Shown: positions 24,420 through 33,095, numbered from the stretch's first letter. The stretch: 64,000 nucleotides of DNA from Gammaproteobacteria bacterium (GCA_022826885.1 JAJDUB010000002.1:62001-126000), one strand, 5' to 3'. Translations and numbers: made by a program. The notes: generated by a model not told the origin, from the sequence alone.

Positions 24420-24511
24420 GCGGCAGTGGCTCCCGACCCATAAATTACGAATTTTATGCCCGTATGCAGTATACTTGACTTTGTCGGACTTATCAGAAGT
24501 CCTTATAGATA

Positions 24512-24658
24512 GGGCACCTCTAAAAATTAGAGGTGCCCGTGCAGCATAGGGATATGCTGCCATTTTTAGTCACGTAAGTGACTGAAAATGAGAGGAAACG
24601 GAAAATCGCATTTTACGTTTCCGTCTCTAAAAATGCCTAGGATGGCATTTTTAGAGGT
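24512..24658. repeat. Cluster of five adjacent hairpins enclosed by 12-bp terminal inverted repeats
   Basis: Stems in order: GGGCACCTCTAA/TTAGAGGTGCCC (24512-24538), GCAGCATA/TATGCTGC (24541-24560), CATTTTTAGTCAC/GTGACTGAAAATG (24561-24590), GGAAACG/CGTTTCC with an inner AAAAT/ATTTT, and CTCTAAAAATGCC/GGCATTTTTAGAG (24625-24656). The outermost ACCTCTAAAAAT (24516) and ATTTTTAGAGGT (24647) are perfect complements, giving the block a MITE-like outline. It ends 33 bp before fur. Confidence 0.8.
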
Positions 24659-24691
24659 TACATATTGCAACATCAAGACAGGAAATCTCCC

Positions 24692-25093
24692 ATGGACAGC
24701 AAGTCTCTTAAAGAAGCGGGCCTGAAAGCAACGCTGCCGCGCATCCGGATACTGGAAATCCTCGAGGCGTCGGCGCTGAAGCATGTGAGTGCGGAGGATG
24801 TCTATAAAGCGCTGCTCGATGCCGGGGAAGACGTGGGCCTGGCGACGGTATACCGGGTGCTTACGCAGTTCGAAGGCGCCGGGCTGGTAATCCGCCACCA
24901 CTTCGACACCGGCCATTCCGTGTTTGAACTGGATCGCGGCAAGCACCACGACCACATGGTCTGCATAACGACCGGCAAGGTCATCGAATTCGAAAATGAA
25001 AAAATCGAAGTGCTGCAACGGGAGATAGCGGAACAGCATGGATACGAACTGCATGATCACAGTCTTGTACTGTATGTAAAACCGAAACAGTAA
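24692..25093 (+). CDS. fur: Ferric uptake regulator Fur
   Basis: An iron-sensing transcriptional repressor. From the ATG at 24692 (AGGAA upstream) it is 133 residues, matching Fur; the track's TTG at 24665 adds nine residues. Signatures: LKEAGLKATLPRIRILEILE, DVGLATVYRVLTQFEGAGLV (recognition helix) and the metal-site HHDHMVC. The C-terminal CxxC pair of E. coli Fur is not present, as in some gammaproteobacterial Fur proteins. It is divergent from bamE, and the hairpin cluster occupies its upstream region. Confidence 0.95.
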   Translation: MDSKSLKEAGLKATLPRIRILEILEASALKHVSAEDVYKALLDAGEDVGLATVYRVLTQFEGAGLVIRHHFDTGHSVFELDRGKHHDHMVCITTGKVIEFENEKIEVLQREIAEQHGYELHDHSLVLYVKPKQ

Positions 25094-25112
25094 CCGGCTT
25101 GATAACCCGCTC

Positions 25113-25137
25113 CCGCGCCGATGGAAGACCGGCGCGG
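25113..25137 (+). terminator. GC-rich hairpin after fur
   Basis: CCGCGCCG-ATGGAAGAC-CGGCGCGG forms an 8-bp perfect stem 20 bp after the fur stop. No T-tract follows, so intrinsic termination is doubtful. Confidence 0.35.
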
Positions 25138-25157
25138 ATCTCTCACCAGGCGAAGTG

Positions 25158-26228
25158 ATGATTGCGCTGAACGAAGTTCCGGAAAAAATCCGCCCTGTAG
25201 ATGACGCAGCCATGCGCCGCGCGCGCGCCAGGCAGCGGCAACTCACCAAACCGCCGGGCAGTCTCGGCCGCCTGGAGGATGTCTCCGTGCAACTGGCCGG
25301 GATCTTCGGTACGGACCGGCCGCTGTTGCGCGGCAAGACCGTCATCATCGCCGCCGGGGACCACGGCGTCGTCGGCCGGGGCATCAGCAGCTATCCCCGG
25401 GAAGTCACGGCGCAGATGGTGCGCAATATCCTGGCGGAAGGCGCCGCCATCAGTGTGCTGACCAGGCGTCTGGGCGTGGACCGGATCGTCGTTGACGCCG
25501 GCGTGGCGGGCGAACTGCCGGCGGTTCCCGGGATCAGGAGCCTGAATATCGGCAACGGTACCGGCGACATCACGCAGGGACCGGCCATGTCGCGACTACA
25601 GGCGGAGCAGTGCATCGGTGCCGGCATGGAACTGGCCGTGGAGGCTGCCGGATCGGGCGCGGACCTGATAGGGACCGGGGATATGGGCATCGGCAATACC
25701 ACCCCATCCAGCGCAATTGTCGCGGCATTGACCGGCAGGCCGCCGGCGCAGACTACCGGCCGGGGCACCGGCCGCACCCCGGCGCAACTGGCCCGCAAGA
25801 TACGGGTGGTATCGGAAGCGCTGGAAGTGAACGCGCCCGACCCGGGAGACCCCCTGGACGTCCTGGCCAAAGTGGGCGGCTTCGAGATCGGCGTGCTGGC
25901 CGGCGTCGCGCTGGGTGGCGCCATGATGCGCCGGGCAGTGGTGCTGGACGGGTTCATTGCGGCCGCGGCCGCGCTCATCGCCTGTTCATTGTCCTCCAGG
26001 GTGCGGGGTTATCTCGTCGCATCACACCGCTCCGCGGAAAAAGGGCACCGCGTCGCGCTGTCCCGGCTGGGACTGCGGCCGCTGCTGGACCTGGGACTGA
26101 GACTGGGAGAGGGAACCGGCGCCGTGCTGGCAATGCCTGTTATCGAAGGCGCGGCCGCCTGCCTGTCGGACATGGCGACCTTTGCCGAGGCCGGCGTATC
26201 GGGTCGGACGCCGGAGAGTGTCCGATGA
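25158..26228 (+). CDS. cobT: Nicotinate-nucleotide:dimethylbenzimidazole phosphoribosyltransferase
   Basis: Makes alpha-ribazole phosphate for the lower ligand of cobalamin. About 356 residues. Motifs: RQRQLTKPPGSLGRLE, GDHGVVGRGISSYP, GDMGIGNTTPSSAI, GFEIGVLAGVALGGAMM and LRLGEGTGAVLAMP with the catalytic Glu. A GTG (25155) directly precedes the ATG used here. It overlaps cobS by 4 bp (ATGA), and cobT-cobS-cobU form an operon for nucleotide-loop assembly. Confidence 0.95.
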   Translation: MIALNEVPEKIRPVDDAAMRRARARQRQLTKPPGSLGRLEDVSVQLAGIFGTDRPLLRGKTVIIAAGDHGVVGRGISSYPREVTAQMVRNILAEGAAISVLTRRLGVDRIVVDAGVAGELPAVPGIRSLNIGNGTGDITQGPAMSRLQAEQCIGAGMELAVEAAGSGADLIGTGDMGIGNTTPSSAIVAALTGRPPAQTTGRGTGRTPAQLARKIRVVSEALEVNAPDPGDPLDVLAKVGGFEIGVLAGVALGGAMMRRAVVLDGFIAAAAALIACSLSSRVRGYLVASHRSAEKGHRVALSRLGLRPLLDLGLRLGEGTGAVLAMPVIEGAAACLSDMATFAEAGVSGRTPESVR

Positions 26229-27031
26229 AAGGGTTCCGGTCCGCGTTCGGCTTCCTGACTATCCTGCCGGTTTCACCCCGAGATCCGGCCGCACTGGCGT
26301 ATGCCCGCGCATACTTTCCGCTGGTGGGGCTCCTCCTGGGCGCATTGCTGGTTGGTCTCGACCTGCTGCTCAGCGGCTGGCTTTTCCTGCCGGAAGGCAC
26401 GTTTATCGCCCTGGCGCCGAAGCATCTGCTGGAGAGTGCGCTCCTGGTCGTCTTTCTGGTGGTGATGACCCGGGGACTGCACCTGGACGGTTTCATGGAC
26501 AGTTGCGATGCCCTGTTCGGCAGTTTTGACCGCGCCCGGCGCCTGGAGATAATGCGCGATCCGCACGTTGGCGCTTTTGCCGTGGTCGGTGTGGTCTGCC
26601 TCTTGATCATAAAGTGCGCGGCGGTCGCCGGCCTGCACCAGCCCCTCAGGTTGCATGTGCTCATCCTGTTCCCGTGCCTGTCCCGCTGGGCCATGTTGCT
26701 GGTCATGGAACTTTACCCCTACGCGCGCAGCGAAGGGCTGGGCGCGGCATTCCTGGGCACGCGCGGCCGCCTGCAACTGTTTTTCGGTTTTGCCTGCGCG
26801 CTGTTCGCAAGCCTGCTGGCAGCGGGCGTCGTGGGCCTGCTCCTGCTGCTTGCCGCCAGCCTCATTGCCTGGGCCATCGGCGCCTGGGCTTCCGGGCGCC
26901 TGGGCGGGTTGACCGGCGACGTTTACGGCGCGGTCAACGAGATTGTGGAGACGGCAATCCTGGTCCTGGCCTGTTTCATACCGGCCGGGTTCCTTGTCAT
27001 GCCGCAATTCTTCTTTGGGTTCCCTTGGTAG
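26225..27031 (+). CDS. cobS: Adenosylcobinamide-GDP ribazoletransferase (cobalamin synthase)
   Basis: A 268-residue integral membrane enzyme joining adenosylcobinamide-GDP and alpha-ribazole (phosphate). The start at 26225 gives the typical CobS opening FRSAFGFLTILPVSP; the track's 25610 start reads through cobT. Key motifs: GLHLDGFMDSCDALFG and the acidic DRARRLEIMRDPHVGAFAVVGV, which hold the metal-binding Asp residues. Multiple TM helices follow. Coupled to cobT by ATGA; cobU follows after 27 bp. Confidence 0.95.
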   Translation: MKGFRSAFGFLTILPVSPRDPAALAYARAYFPLVGLLLGALLVGLDLLLSGWLFLPEGTFIALAPKHLLESALLVVFLVVMTRGLHLDGFMDSCDALFGSFDRARRLEIMRDPHVGAFAVVGVVCLLIIKCAAVAGLHQPLRLHVLILFPCLSRWAMLLVMELYPYARSEGLGAAFLGTRGRLQLFFGFACALFASLLAAGVVGLLLLLAASLIAWAIGAWASGRLGGLTGDVYGAVNEIVETAILVLACFIPAGFLVMPQFFFGFPW

Positions 27032-27058
27032 ACGTTAACCGACGCGAAGTGTAATTGA

Positions 27059-27610
27059 ATGGAAAAACAACTTATCCTGATACTTGGCGGCGCGCGTTCC
27101 GGCAAGAGCGCGTGTGCGGAGGACCTGGCCCGGCAGGGCGAACGAACGCTGTTTGTCGCGACCGCCGAGGCCCTGGACGACGACATGAAGCGGCGCATAG
27201 AGAAACACCGCGCCCGCCGCCCCGCCGCCTGGGATACCCTGGAAGAGCCTCTTGATCCGGTTACGGCTATCCCGTCCGCGCTGGCCGGTCATGATACGCT
27301 GCTGATCGATTGTCTCACGCTCTGGGTGAGCAACTTGTTACTGCAACCAGGAGATGACGCCGATGCCGAGACTGAAATCCTGTCCCGCGCCGGCGCGCTG
27401 CTTGATCTTTATGACAGGACCGATGCAAGATGGATCCTGGTCAGCAATGAAGTGGGGCTTGGCGTGGCGCCGGCAACGGAACTGGGACGGAATTACCGCG
27501 ACGTGCTGGGGCGGGTAAACCAGTTGTTTGCGTCCCGCGCCGACAAGGTGTACCTGATGGTTGCCGGATTGCCCGTGGATCTGAAATCTGTCATCGCCCG
27601 CCCTGACTGA
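27059..27610 (+). CDS. cobU: Adenosylcobinamide kinase / guanylyltransferase
   Basis: A 183-residue bifunctional enzyme that phosphorylates adenosylcobinamide and adds GMP. P-loop ILGGARSGKSACAE at the N-terminus; KRRIEKHRARRP carries the His that takes GMP; LLIDCLTLWVSNLL and LVSNEVGLGVAPATELGRNYRDVLGRVNQ are family hallmarks. Last gene of cobTSU. Its 3' end overlaps the convergent btuF by 20 bp. Confidence 0.95.
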   Translation: MEKQLILILGGARSGKSACAEDLARQGERTLFVATAEALDDDMKRRIEKHRARRPAAWDTLEEPLDPVTAIPSALAGHDTLLIDCLTLWVSNLLLQPGDDADAETEILSRAGALLDLYDRTDARWILVSNEVGLGVAPATELGRNYRDVLGRVNQLFASRADKVYLMVAGLPVDLKSVIARPD

Positions 27611-28496
27611 TATTTTTTCTCGCCTGTTCCAGGATTTCACAAAGCTGCTGCGATCCCAACAGGATCCGGGAGGTATGGCGCTGGATGATGTCAGGGTTTA
27701 TGAAAAACAGGTTGCCGTACCTTGCCGCGTTGAGAAAAGACCAGTGTCTCCACTCATCCAGCCAGTCCGGTCTGGCCTCGTTCATGCCGCTGGCGATGAT
27801 AATGTCGGGATTTTCCGTCAACACGGCTTCCTTGCCTACCTGCGGCGTTGGCATATCCAGTCCTGCGAAAATATTCGAGCCGCCGCATAAGCGGATGACA
27901 TTACCGATGATCTGCCTGTCCGTAACGGTGATCAGCGGGTTGGGCCAGACCTGGTAGAACACGGTTACTTTTTCCAGTCCGGAGTATTCGTTTCGTAACC
28001 GGGAGAGCCCGGCGATAAACTCCTCCGCGACGGCCCTGGCTTCGTCTTCGCTGCCGCCGAGAATACCGAACCTGGTGATGTCTGCGGCAACGTCTTCAAG
28101 CCGGTTCGGTTCGTTTACGAATACGGTAAGGCCCAGCTTCATCAGGCTTTCCACCTGTTGGAATTGATTTCCCTCCTTCCAGGCGACGATGAGGTCGGGT
28201 TGCAGGGACAGGATCGTTTCGATATCGAAGTTGTCGTACCCGCCCACCCTTGGAATTCTGCGCGCCTCGTCCGGGTAATCGCTGTAATTGACTGCCCCTA
28301 TGACCCGGTGGCCGATGCCCGCGGCAAACAGGTTCTCGGTGATGTGCGGGGCCAGGCTGACAATGCGCGTTGCGGGACGCTTCAACGTCACAGTCCGGCC
28401 GATGTCATCAACCACCTCAATCATATTTGCATCCGCCGTGATTGCCGACAGCAAAACAGCGCCGCACAGGATATATCCGCTTATGTTTCTCATCAC
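27591..28496 (-). CDS. btuF: Cobalamin-binding periplasmic protein BtuF-like
   Basis: A 301-residue exported solute-binding protein with a signal peptide (ISGYILCGAVLLSAITADA). The helical-backbone binding-protein pattern is clear: VVDDIGRTVTLKRPATRIVSLAPHITENLFAAGIGHRVIGAVNYSDYPDEARRIPRVGGYDNFDIETILSLQPDLIVAW, typical of BtuF more than of siderophore binders. It probably delivers B12 to BtuCD at 22-23.8 kb. Convergent with cobU (20-bp overlap). Confidence 0.9.
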   Translation of the reverse strand: MMRNISGYILCGAVLLSAITADANMIEVVDDIGRTVTLKRPATRIVSLAPHITENLFAAGIGHRVIGAVNYSDYPDEARRIPRVGGYDNFDIETILSLQPDLIVAWKEGNQFQQVESLMKLGLTVFVNEPNRLEDVAADITRFGILGGSEDEARAVAEEFIAGLSRLRNEYSGLEKVTVFYQVWPNPLITVTDRQIIGNVIRLCGGSNIFAGLDMPTPQVGKEAVLTENPDIIIASGMNEARPDWLDEWRHWSFLNAARYGNLFFINPDIIQRHTSRILLGSQQLCEILEQARKNISQGGR

Positions 28497-28509
28497 TTTA
28501 AGAGCCCTG

Positions 28510-29697
28510 TCAGTCAGGGTAGCTGTTCATTATGAAGCCAAGGCGTTCGCATAATTCACTGTACTCCTTGTGTTCAGTGCAGAATTTTTTGAGTTGCGGT
28601 TTGATTTTTACAATCCCGGCTTTTACCTCGTCAATGCACTGTCTAACGTCTTTTTTACGCAAACCACAGGCATGCAAACCGAAATCAGCCAGCGCTTCAG
28701 AACCGGGCCATTGCTTCTTGCCCGCAAGAGTCAGGGCTGGAACGTCCCTGGGCAGGTAAACGACAGTGCTTACCAGATCATAAACAGGGGCCAGCCATTT
28801 TCTCTCCGTTTTGTCGTACAGGATGCCAAAATTTTTCAGGTGCGCATCACCGTTTTTCAAGATCATGCTCAGCAATACTGACTTGAACAGATCCCGCCGG
28901 GCATTCCCCGGGGGAACACAAGGTGTTTTTTGAATGGTTTGGGCGACAGCTTCATAGCTGCTGTCGTATTTTCCATGAGCGGACAAATGTTGCAGGGCAC
29001 AGACTTCCTCGAATGCCAGTTGATGATTGTTATTATCAATATCAAAGCGTCCGACCACCAGCATTTTTCCACTATCGGATAAATGAAAATCAGGTGTTGT
29101 CAAGCCGCAGGCTAGTGCAGCCTTGAGACAGAAATATTCGTTTACCGCCAACCCCGGGTATTCGTGCCCCGCTGATTTCAGGATGTATCGTCCTGCCGGC
29201 ATTGCTATTTTTTTTCCGAAGTCATTCCATAACACTTTTGGTTGTACTCCGGACACGCCCGAACGAATTGCCAGTTGATCCATCAGTTCTTTGAACAGAT
29301 CTTCAGTTCCCGGATATGTCAGTAATTCATTCAGTGAATAGTGGGAATGCGCGTCCGTTTCCAATGGCGCGCCTGCCTCCGTGAAGCGTACCCGGCCAAT
29401 GGTATGATTGCCTATCAACCTGAGGAGCAGAACATCATTACTGATATTCATCACTTTCGCAAAACGCATACGCAAGTTTTCCAGTAATGCGCCTTCCGGC
29501 AAAACCATCTGAAAGGGAGGCATCAGAATTTGTGTTTCATACTGTCTCGCCCGAACAGGCATGGTGAGTGAAACAAGGTCCTTTTGCGGGTCCAACGAGG
29601 CTATTTCCCGGTACTGAAAAATGTATGTATGATCCTCCTGGAACAACTGTCCTACTCGCTTGTCGCCCACCCATACATCCAGGATCACTGTACTCAT
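28510..29697 (-). CDS. hipA: HipA-family Ser/Thr kinase toxin
   Basis: A 395-residue kinase of the HipA family, which phosphorylates targets such as glutamyl-tRNA synthetase to induce dormancy. Signatures: N-terminal subdomain VWVGDKRVGQLFQED, the Gly-rich SGVSGVQPKVLWN, catalytic loop MILKNGDAHLKNFGIL and APVYDLVSTVVY with the metal-binding Asp. Its ATG overlaps hipB by 4 bp. The module sits between btuF and the btuB riboswitch. Confidence 0.9.
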   Translation of the reverse strand: MSTVILDVWVGDKRVGQLFQEDHTYIFQYREIASLDPQKDLVSLTMPVRARQYETQILMPPFQMVLPEGALLENLRMRFAKVMNISNDVLLLRLIGNHTIGRVRFTEAGAPLETDAHSHYSLNELLTYPGTEDLFKELMDQLAIRSGVSGVQPKVLWNDFGKKIAMPAGRYILKSAGHEYPGLAVNEYFCLKAALACGLTTPDFHLSDSGKMLVVGRFDIDNNNHQLAFEEVCALQHLSAHGKYDSSYEAVAQTIQKTPCVPPGNARRDLFKSVLLSMILKNGDAHLKNFGILYDKTERKWLAPVYDLVSTVVYLPRDVPALTLAGKKQWPGSEALADFGLHACGLRKKDVRQCIDEVKAGIVKIKPQLKKFCTEHKEYSELCERLGFIMNSYPD

Positions 29698-29942
29698 TCC
29701 GTCTTGTCCCCTAACACGTTAATGCCGCTCACTGGAATGTCGGTCACCGTGAGGGTCAAGTGCAATTCCGACAGAATTGCCGACAGGATTTTGAATTGGA
29801 TATCATCGGCCTGGCCATTTTCCAGTTTAATAAGGGTATACCGGCTGACGCCGGCGCGCTCTGCCAGTTTTTTTTGTGTTAAACCGTGGGCTTCGCGGTG
29901 AGCCAATATGATCTGCCCCAGTTCAGTCAGTTTCATAGTCAT
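29694..29942 (-). CDS. hipB: HipB-like XRE antitoxin
   Basis: A small HTH protein (about 80 residues) with AHREAHGLTQKKLAERAGVSRYTLIKLENGQ, a canonical XRE helix-turn-helix. It probably neutralises HipA and represses the operon. The start could be the ATG at 29942 or 29936; the upstream GTG (29945) is less likely. Two strong palindromes just upstream (29950-29967 and 29988-30009) are probable operators. Confidence 0.88.
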   Translation of the reverse strand: MTMKLTELGQIILAHREAHGLTQKKLAERAGVSRYTLIKLENGQADDIQFKILSAILSELHLTLTVTDIPVSGINVLGDKTE

Positions 29943-29949
29943 CACTATA

Positions 29950-30009
29950 TGTCAATAAACATTGACATTATATGTGTTATTAAATTAATTGTCAATTTTT
30001 TTTGACAAT
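29950..30009. promoter_or_regulatory. Two palindromic operators upstream of hipBA
   Basis: TGTCAAT-AAAC-ATTGACA (29950-29967) and ATTGTCAA-6 nt-TTGACAAT (29988-30009) are perfect inverted repeats sharing the half-site TGTCAA. They lie directly before hipB in an AT-rich promoter region, as expected for HipB autoregulation. Confidence 0.7.
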
Positions 30010-30119
30010 CAAGGTGTAATACTACCGCAACGGGTTAACTTTGGGAACCTCTGGGGTTAAGTCAGAGCTTCATTAATTATTGCATCGTCCGGGAAATTGT
30101 TTATAGTTCGTCATTGTAT

Positions 30120-30365
30120 TCAGGTTTCCACCAGGCAGGTTTGCCGGGTGGATTAACGGGAAGCCTGGTGAGTTCCAAGGAAGCTCTGACTTGCTCAGAG
30201 TTTCCTTCACGAGCGATTCCAGCACTGCCCCCGCAACGGTGATCAGCCCTGGTCCCGGACGTTAACCACTGTGCACGGCACGGGAAGGTGTCCGGGACGT
30301 TGACTGGCGACAGTCGGCGCTGTAAGTCCGGAGACCGGCCTGGGTACGCCGGTCCGGGACAGGCC
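30120..30365 (+). ncRNA. Cobalamin riboswitch upstream of btuB
   Basis: Core elements appear in order: AACGGGAAGCCTGGTGA (about 30155), TGCCCCCGCAACGGTGA (about 30227, matching the CCCCGCAACTGTAA box), ACCACTGTGC (about 30265), GGGAAGGTG (about 30282) and GTCCGGAGACCGGCC (about 30326, matching the GGAGACCNGCC box). An extended hairpin (GCTCTGA/TCAGAGT) interrupts the usually short segment after GGTGA. Adenosylcobalamin binding should reduce btuB expression. Confidence 0.9.
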
Positions 30366-30516
30366 CGCGTTACCCACCAACTGGTGTGAAACACGGCTGA
30401 AACCCGGCGCCGTTAATGACATGTTGCGGAGGGCGGCATAGGGCATTCACCTGCTCAATATCCCCTCTTTGCTGCTGTCTGAATTCGTTCAAACTGGATT
30501 CTGCGGGAGTGAAGAT

Positions 30517-32337
30517 ATGAACAAAGTAGTCATTCGTGCGCTGCTGGTCTGCACCGGGCTGTATGGGCCTGTCATCCAGGCATCTCAGCAGGAAGAAATC
30601 ATTGTTACCGCTACGCGCGCGCCGATAGAGGCTGACAGGTTGCCGGCCGCCGTTACCGTGATCGACCGGCAGGATATCGAGAAATTGCAGGTCAGTTCCC
30701 TGCCTGAACTATTGCGTGGAGTAGCCGGTGTCGATGTGGTGAGCAGCGGCGGATACGGCAAGGTAGCGGAGGTCCGCATGCGCGGCGCCGAAAGCTATCA
30801 TGTCCTGGTGTTGATCGACGGGATCAGGGTTGGTTCGCCAACCCTGGGCTACGCGCCGCTTGAACATACACAGCCGGCACATATCGAGCGTATCGAGATT
30901 GTACGCGGCCCCCGTTCCAGTCTCTGGGGTTCCGAGGCATTAGGCGGCGTCATTCAGATATTCACCCGCAAGGGGTCAGGTGAGAAACCTCGTTACAGCC
31001 TGGATGCCGGCGGCGGTTCATATGACACCTTCGAGGTCACCGGCGGCGTCAGCGGCAAAATCCGGAACTTTGACTACAGCGCCGCCGTTTCCCGGTTTGA
31101 TACCCGCGGGATCGACGCCAGGCAACCGACCGGCGGCCTGTTTGGCGTAGACCAGCCGGACAAGGACGGTTACGACAATCTTTCCGTACAGTTCCGTGGC
31201 GGTTATGAGTTCGGCGCTGACGGCAGGATCGATGCCTTCATCCTGAGGACGGAGGGTACGACGGAATACGACGGCAACTTCCAGGACGAGACCGATTACC
31301 TGCAACAGGTGGCGGGCGGTTCGCTTTCGTTCAGCCCGTCCGAGTACTGGAACACCTCCTTGCGTCTGGGTGAAGCCCGGGATGAAACGGATAACTTCGC
31401 TCCTTCAGGTGATTTCTCCTCGCGTTTCGATACCCGGCTCCGGCAGTTGTCATGGCAAAACCATGTCTCCCTGTTCGATGTGAACACTTTGACATTCGGC
31501 ATCGATTACCGGGAAGACAAGGTAAGCAGCACGTCCGGCTATGCCCGTACCCGCCGGGACAACACCGGCGTATTCGGGCAGTACGGCCTGAACTTTCGCG
31601 ATCATCAGTTAATGGTATCGGTGCGCCGGGACGATGACGAGGTGTTCGGCAGTAAAACGACAGGCGGAGCCGGCTGGAGTTATGCCTGGAACGATGCACT
31701 GCGCATCTACGCCTCATACGGCACCGCTTACAGGACACCCACCTTCAATGAACTGTTTTTTCCATACTTCGGCAACCCGGACCTGAGTCCGGAGACCGCC
31801 GAGTCCTGGGAGGCGGGCCTGGAGGGACGGCATGAACGTCTCGGTTGGAGCATCCGGGCTTACCGTACTGATGCGGAAGACCTCATCGTTACCATCTGCG
31901 ATGAGTTTTTCAACTGCGCGCCGGAAAACGTAAACGAGGCGCAGGTGACCGGAATGGAGGGTGAGCTTTTCGTTCAGTGGGGCGGATGGAATGCCATGTT
32001 CGCCATGGAATACCTGGACCCCGAGAATCAAACCACGGGGAACCGGCTGCCGCGCCGGGCGAAGAAGCGGTTGTCGCTGGACCTGAGACGGGACATCGAC
32101 AGGTTCACAGTCGGCGCGCGCCTGTTTGCCGAAGGGAATCGCTTCGATAATGCGCCCAATACGATAAAGGTCGGCGGTTTCGTTACGTTGGATTTATCGG
32201 CCGAATACCGGTTGAACGACCGCCTGATGTTGCGGGCCAGGGTCGCGAACCTGCTGGACAAGGATTACCAGACAGTCGATACCTATAACTCCTTCGATCG
32301 GAACTTTTTCCTGTCGTTCCATTATCGAAGCCGATAG
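30517..32337 (+). CDS. btuB: TonB-dependent vitamin B12 outer membrane receptor
   Basis: A 606-residue outer-membrane receptor. I use the ATG at 30517 with GGGAG upstream; it gives a signal peptide (VIRALLVCTGLYGPVIQAS) followed by a TonB box, EEIIVTATR. Plug domain: LPELLRGVAGVDVVSSGGYGKVAEVRMRGAESYHVLVLIDGIRVGSP. The C-terminus ends in Tyr/Phe-rich strands (NFFLSFHYRSR). Specificity for B12 rests on the upstream riboswitch and neighbouring cob genes. Confidence 0.95.
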   Translation: MNKVVIRALLVCTGLYGPVIQASQQEEIIVTATRAPIEADRLPAAVTVIDRQDIEKLQVSSLPELLRGVAGVDVVSSGGYGKVAEVRMRGAESYHVLVLIDGIRVGSPTLGYAPLEHTQPAHIERIEIVRGPRSSLWGSEALGGVIQIFTRKGSGEKPRYSLDAGGGSYDTFEVTGGVSGKIRNFDYSAAVSRFDTRGIDARQPTGGLFGVDQPDKDGYDNLSVQFRGGYEFGADGRIDAFILRTEGTTEYDGNFQDETDYLQQVAGGSLSFSPSEYWNTSLRLGEARDETDNFAPSGDFSSRFDTRLRQLSWQNHVSLFDVNTLTFGIDYREDKVSSTSGYARTRRDNTGVFGQYGLNFRDHQLMVSVRRDDDEVFGSKTTGGAGWSYAWNDALRIYASYGTAYRTPTFNELFFPYFGNPDLSPETAESWEAGLEGRHERLGWSIRAYRTDAEDLIVTICDEFFNCAPENVNEAQVTGMEGELFVQWGGWNAMFAMEYLDPENQTTGNRLPRRAKKRLSLDLRRDIDRFTVGARLFAEGNRFDNAPNTIKVGGFVTLDLSAEYRLNDRLMLRARVANLLDKDYQTVDTYNSFDRNFFLSFHYRSR

Positions 32338-32344
32338 ACCGGGT

Positions 32345-32448
32345 CAGGGTGGGATGACATTTTAAGGAATGTCGTCAGCCAGGACGGCTGACGATAAAGC
32401 GTACAGGGATGTATTCACAGCGTGTCCTTAAAATGTCATCCCACCCTG
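32345..32448 (-). repeat. Dispersed 104-bp palindromic element, copy A
   Basis: Outer arms CAGGGTGGGATGACATTTTA and its complement pair over about 24 bp. The interior holds CACGCTGTGAATACATCCCT (on the minus strand) and a GTCAGCC/GGCTGAC hairpin. The same layout occurs in the opposite orientation at 50478-50582. Confidence 0.85.
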
Positions 32449-32489
32449 CTCGATACGTTATTATGTCCGTGAATTTGAGAGGCAGAAAC

Positions 32490-33095
32490 ATGTCCGACAA
32501 GACAACCAGCGCCGATGAGCACAAGCAGAAGATGCAGGAGCAGCAACGCCAGGTGCGCGCCAAGATCGCGGACGCGAAGACAAAGCGAGGGATCATCATC
32601 TACCTGTACGGCAACGGCAAGGGCAAAAGCAGTTCCGCGTTCGGCACCCTGGCGCGGAGCCTTGGCCACGGCAAAAAGGGCGCCGTGGTGCAATTCATCA
32701 AGGGTAAATGGAAGACCGGGGAACAGGCGATTTTCAAACAACTGGGCGTGAAACACCTGGTCATGGGAACCGGGTTTACCTGGGACACCCAGGACCGGGA
32801 GAAGGATATCGCCGCTGCCGAGGCAGTCTGGACCAAGGCGGCTCCCCTGTTCCGGGACCCCGCCTACGACATTATCATCCTGGATGAGATTACCTATATG
32901 TTCAAGTACGGTTACCTGTCAGCAGCGGATGTCGGCGAGGTACTGCTGGCCCGTCCGGAAAAACAGAACGTCATCGTTACCGGCAGGGACCCGATACCGG
33001 AACTGCTGGAGATTGCCGATACCATCAGTGAAGTCAGGGAAATCCGCCATGCCTTCCATCACGGTATAAAGGCGCAGAAGGGGATAGAATTCTAA
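32490..33095 (+). CDS. cobO: Corrinoid adenosyltransferase CobO/BtuR
   Basis: ATP:cob(I)alamin adenosyltransferase, 201 residues from the ATG at 32490 (GAGAGG upstream); the track start at 32409 runs through the palindromic repeat. P-loop YLYGNGKGKSSSAFG; VVQFIKGKW, IIILDEITYMFKYGY and VIVTGRDP are CobA/CobO motifs. It adenosylates imported corrinoid before CobU and CobS act. Convergent with recN. Confidence 0.95.
   Translation: MSDKTTSADEHKQKMQEQQRQVRAKIADAKTKRGIIIYLYGNGKGKSSSAFGTLARSLGHGKKGAVVQFIKGKWKTGEQAIFKQLGVKHLVMGTGFTWDTQDREKDIAAAEAVWTKAAPLFRDPAYDIIILDEITYMFKYGYLSAADVGEVLLARPEKQNVIVTGRDPIPELLEIADTISEVREIRHAFHHGIKAQKGIEF

Noticed and set aside
30101-30394. 97-residue minus-strand ORF
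   Set aside because: Antisense to the cobalamin riboswitch; no start context or homology signs.
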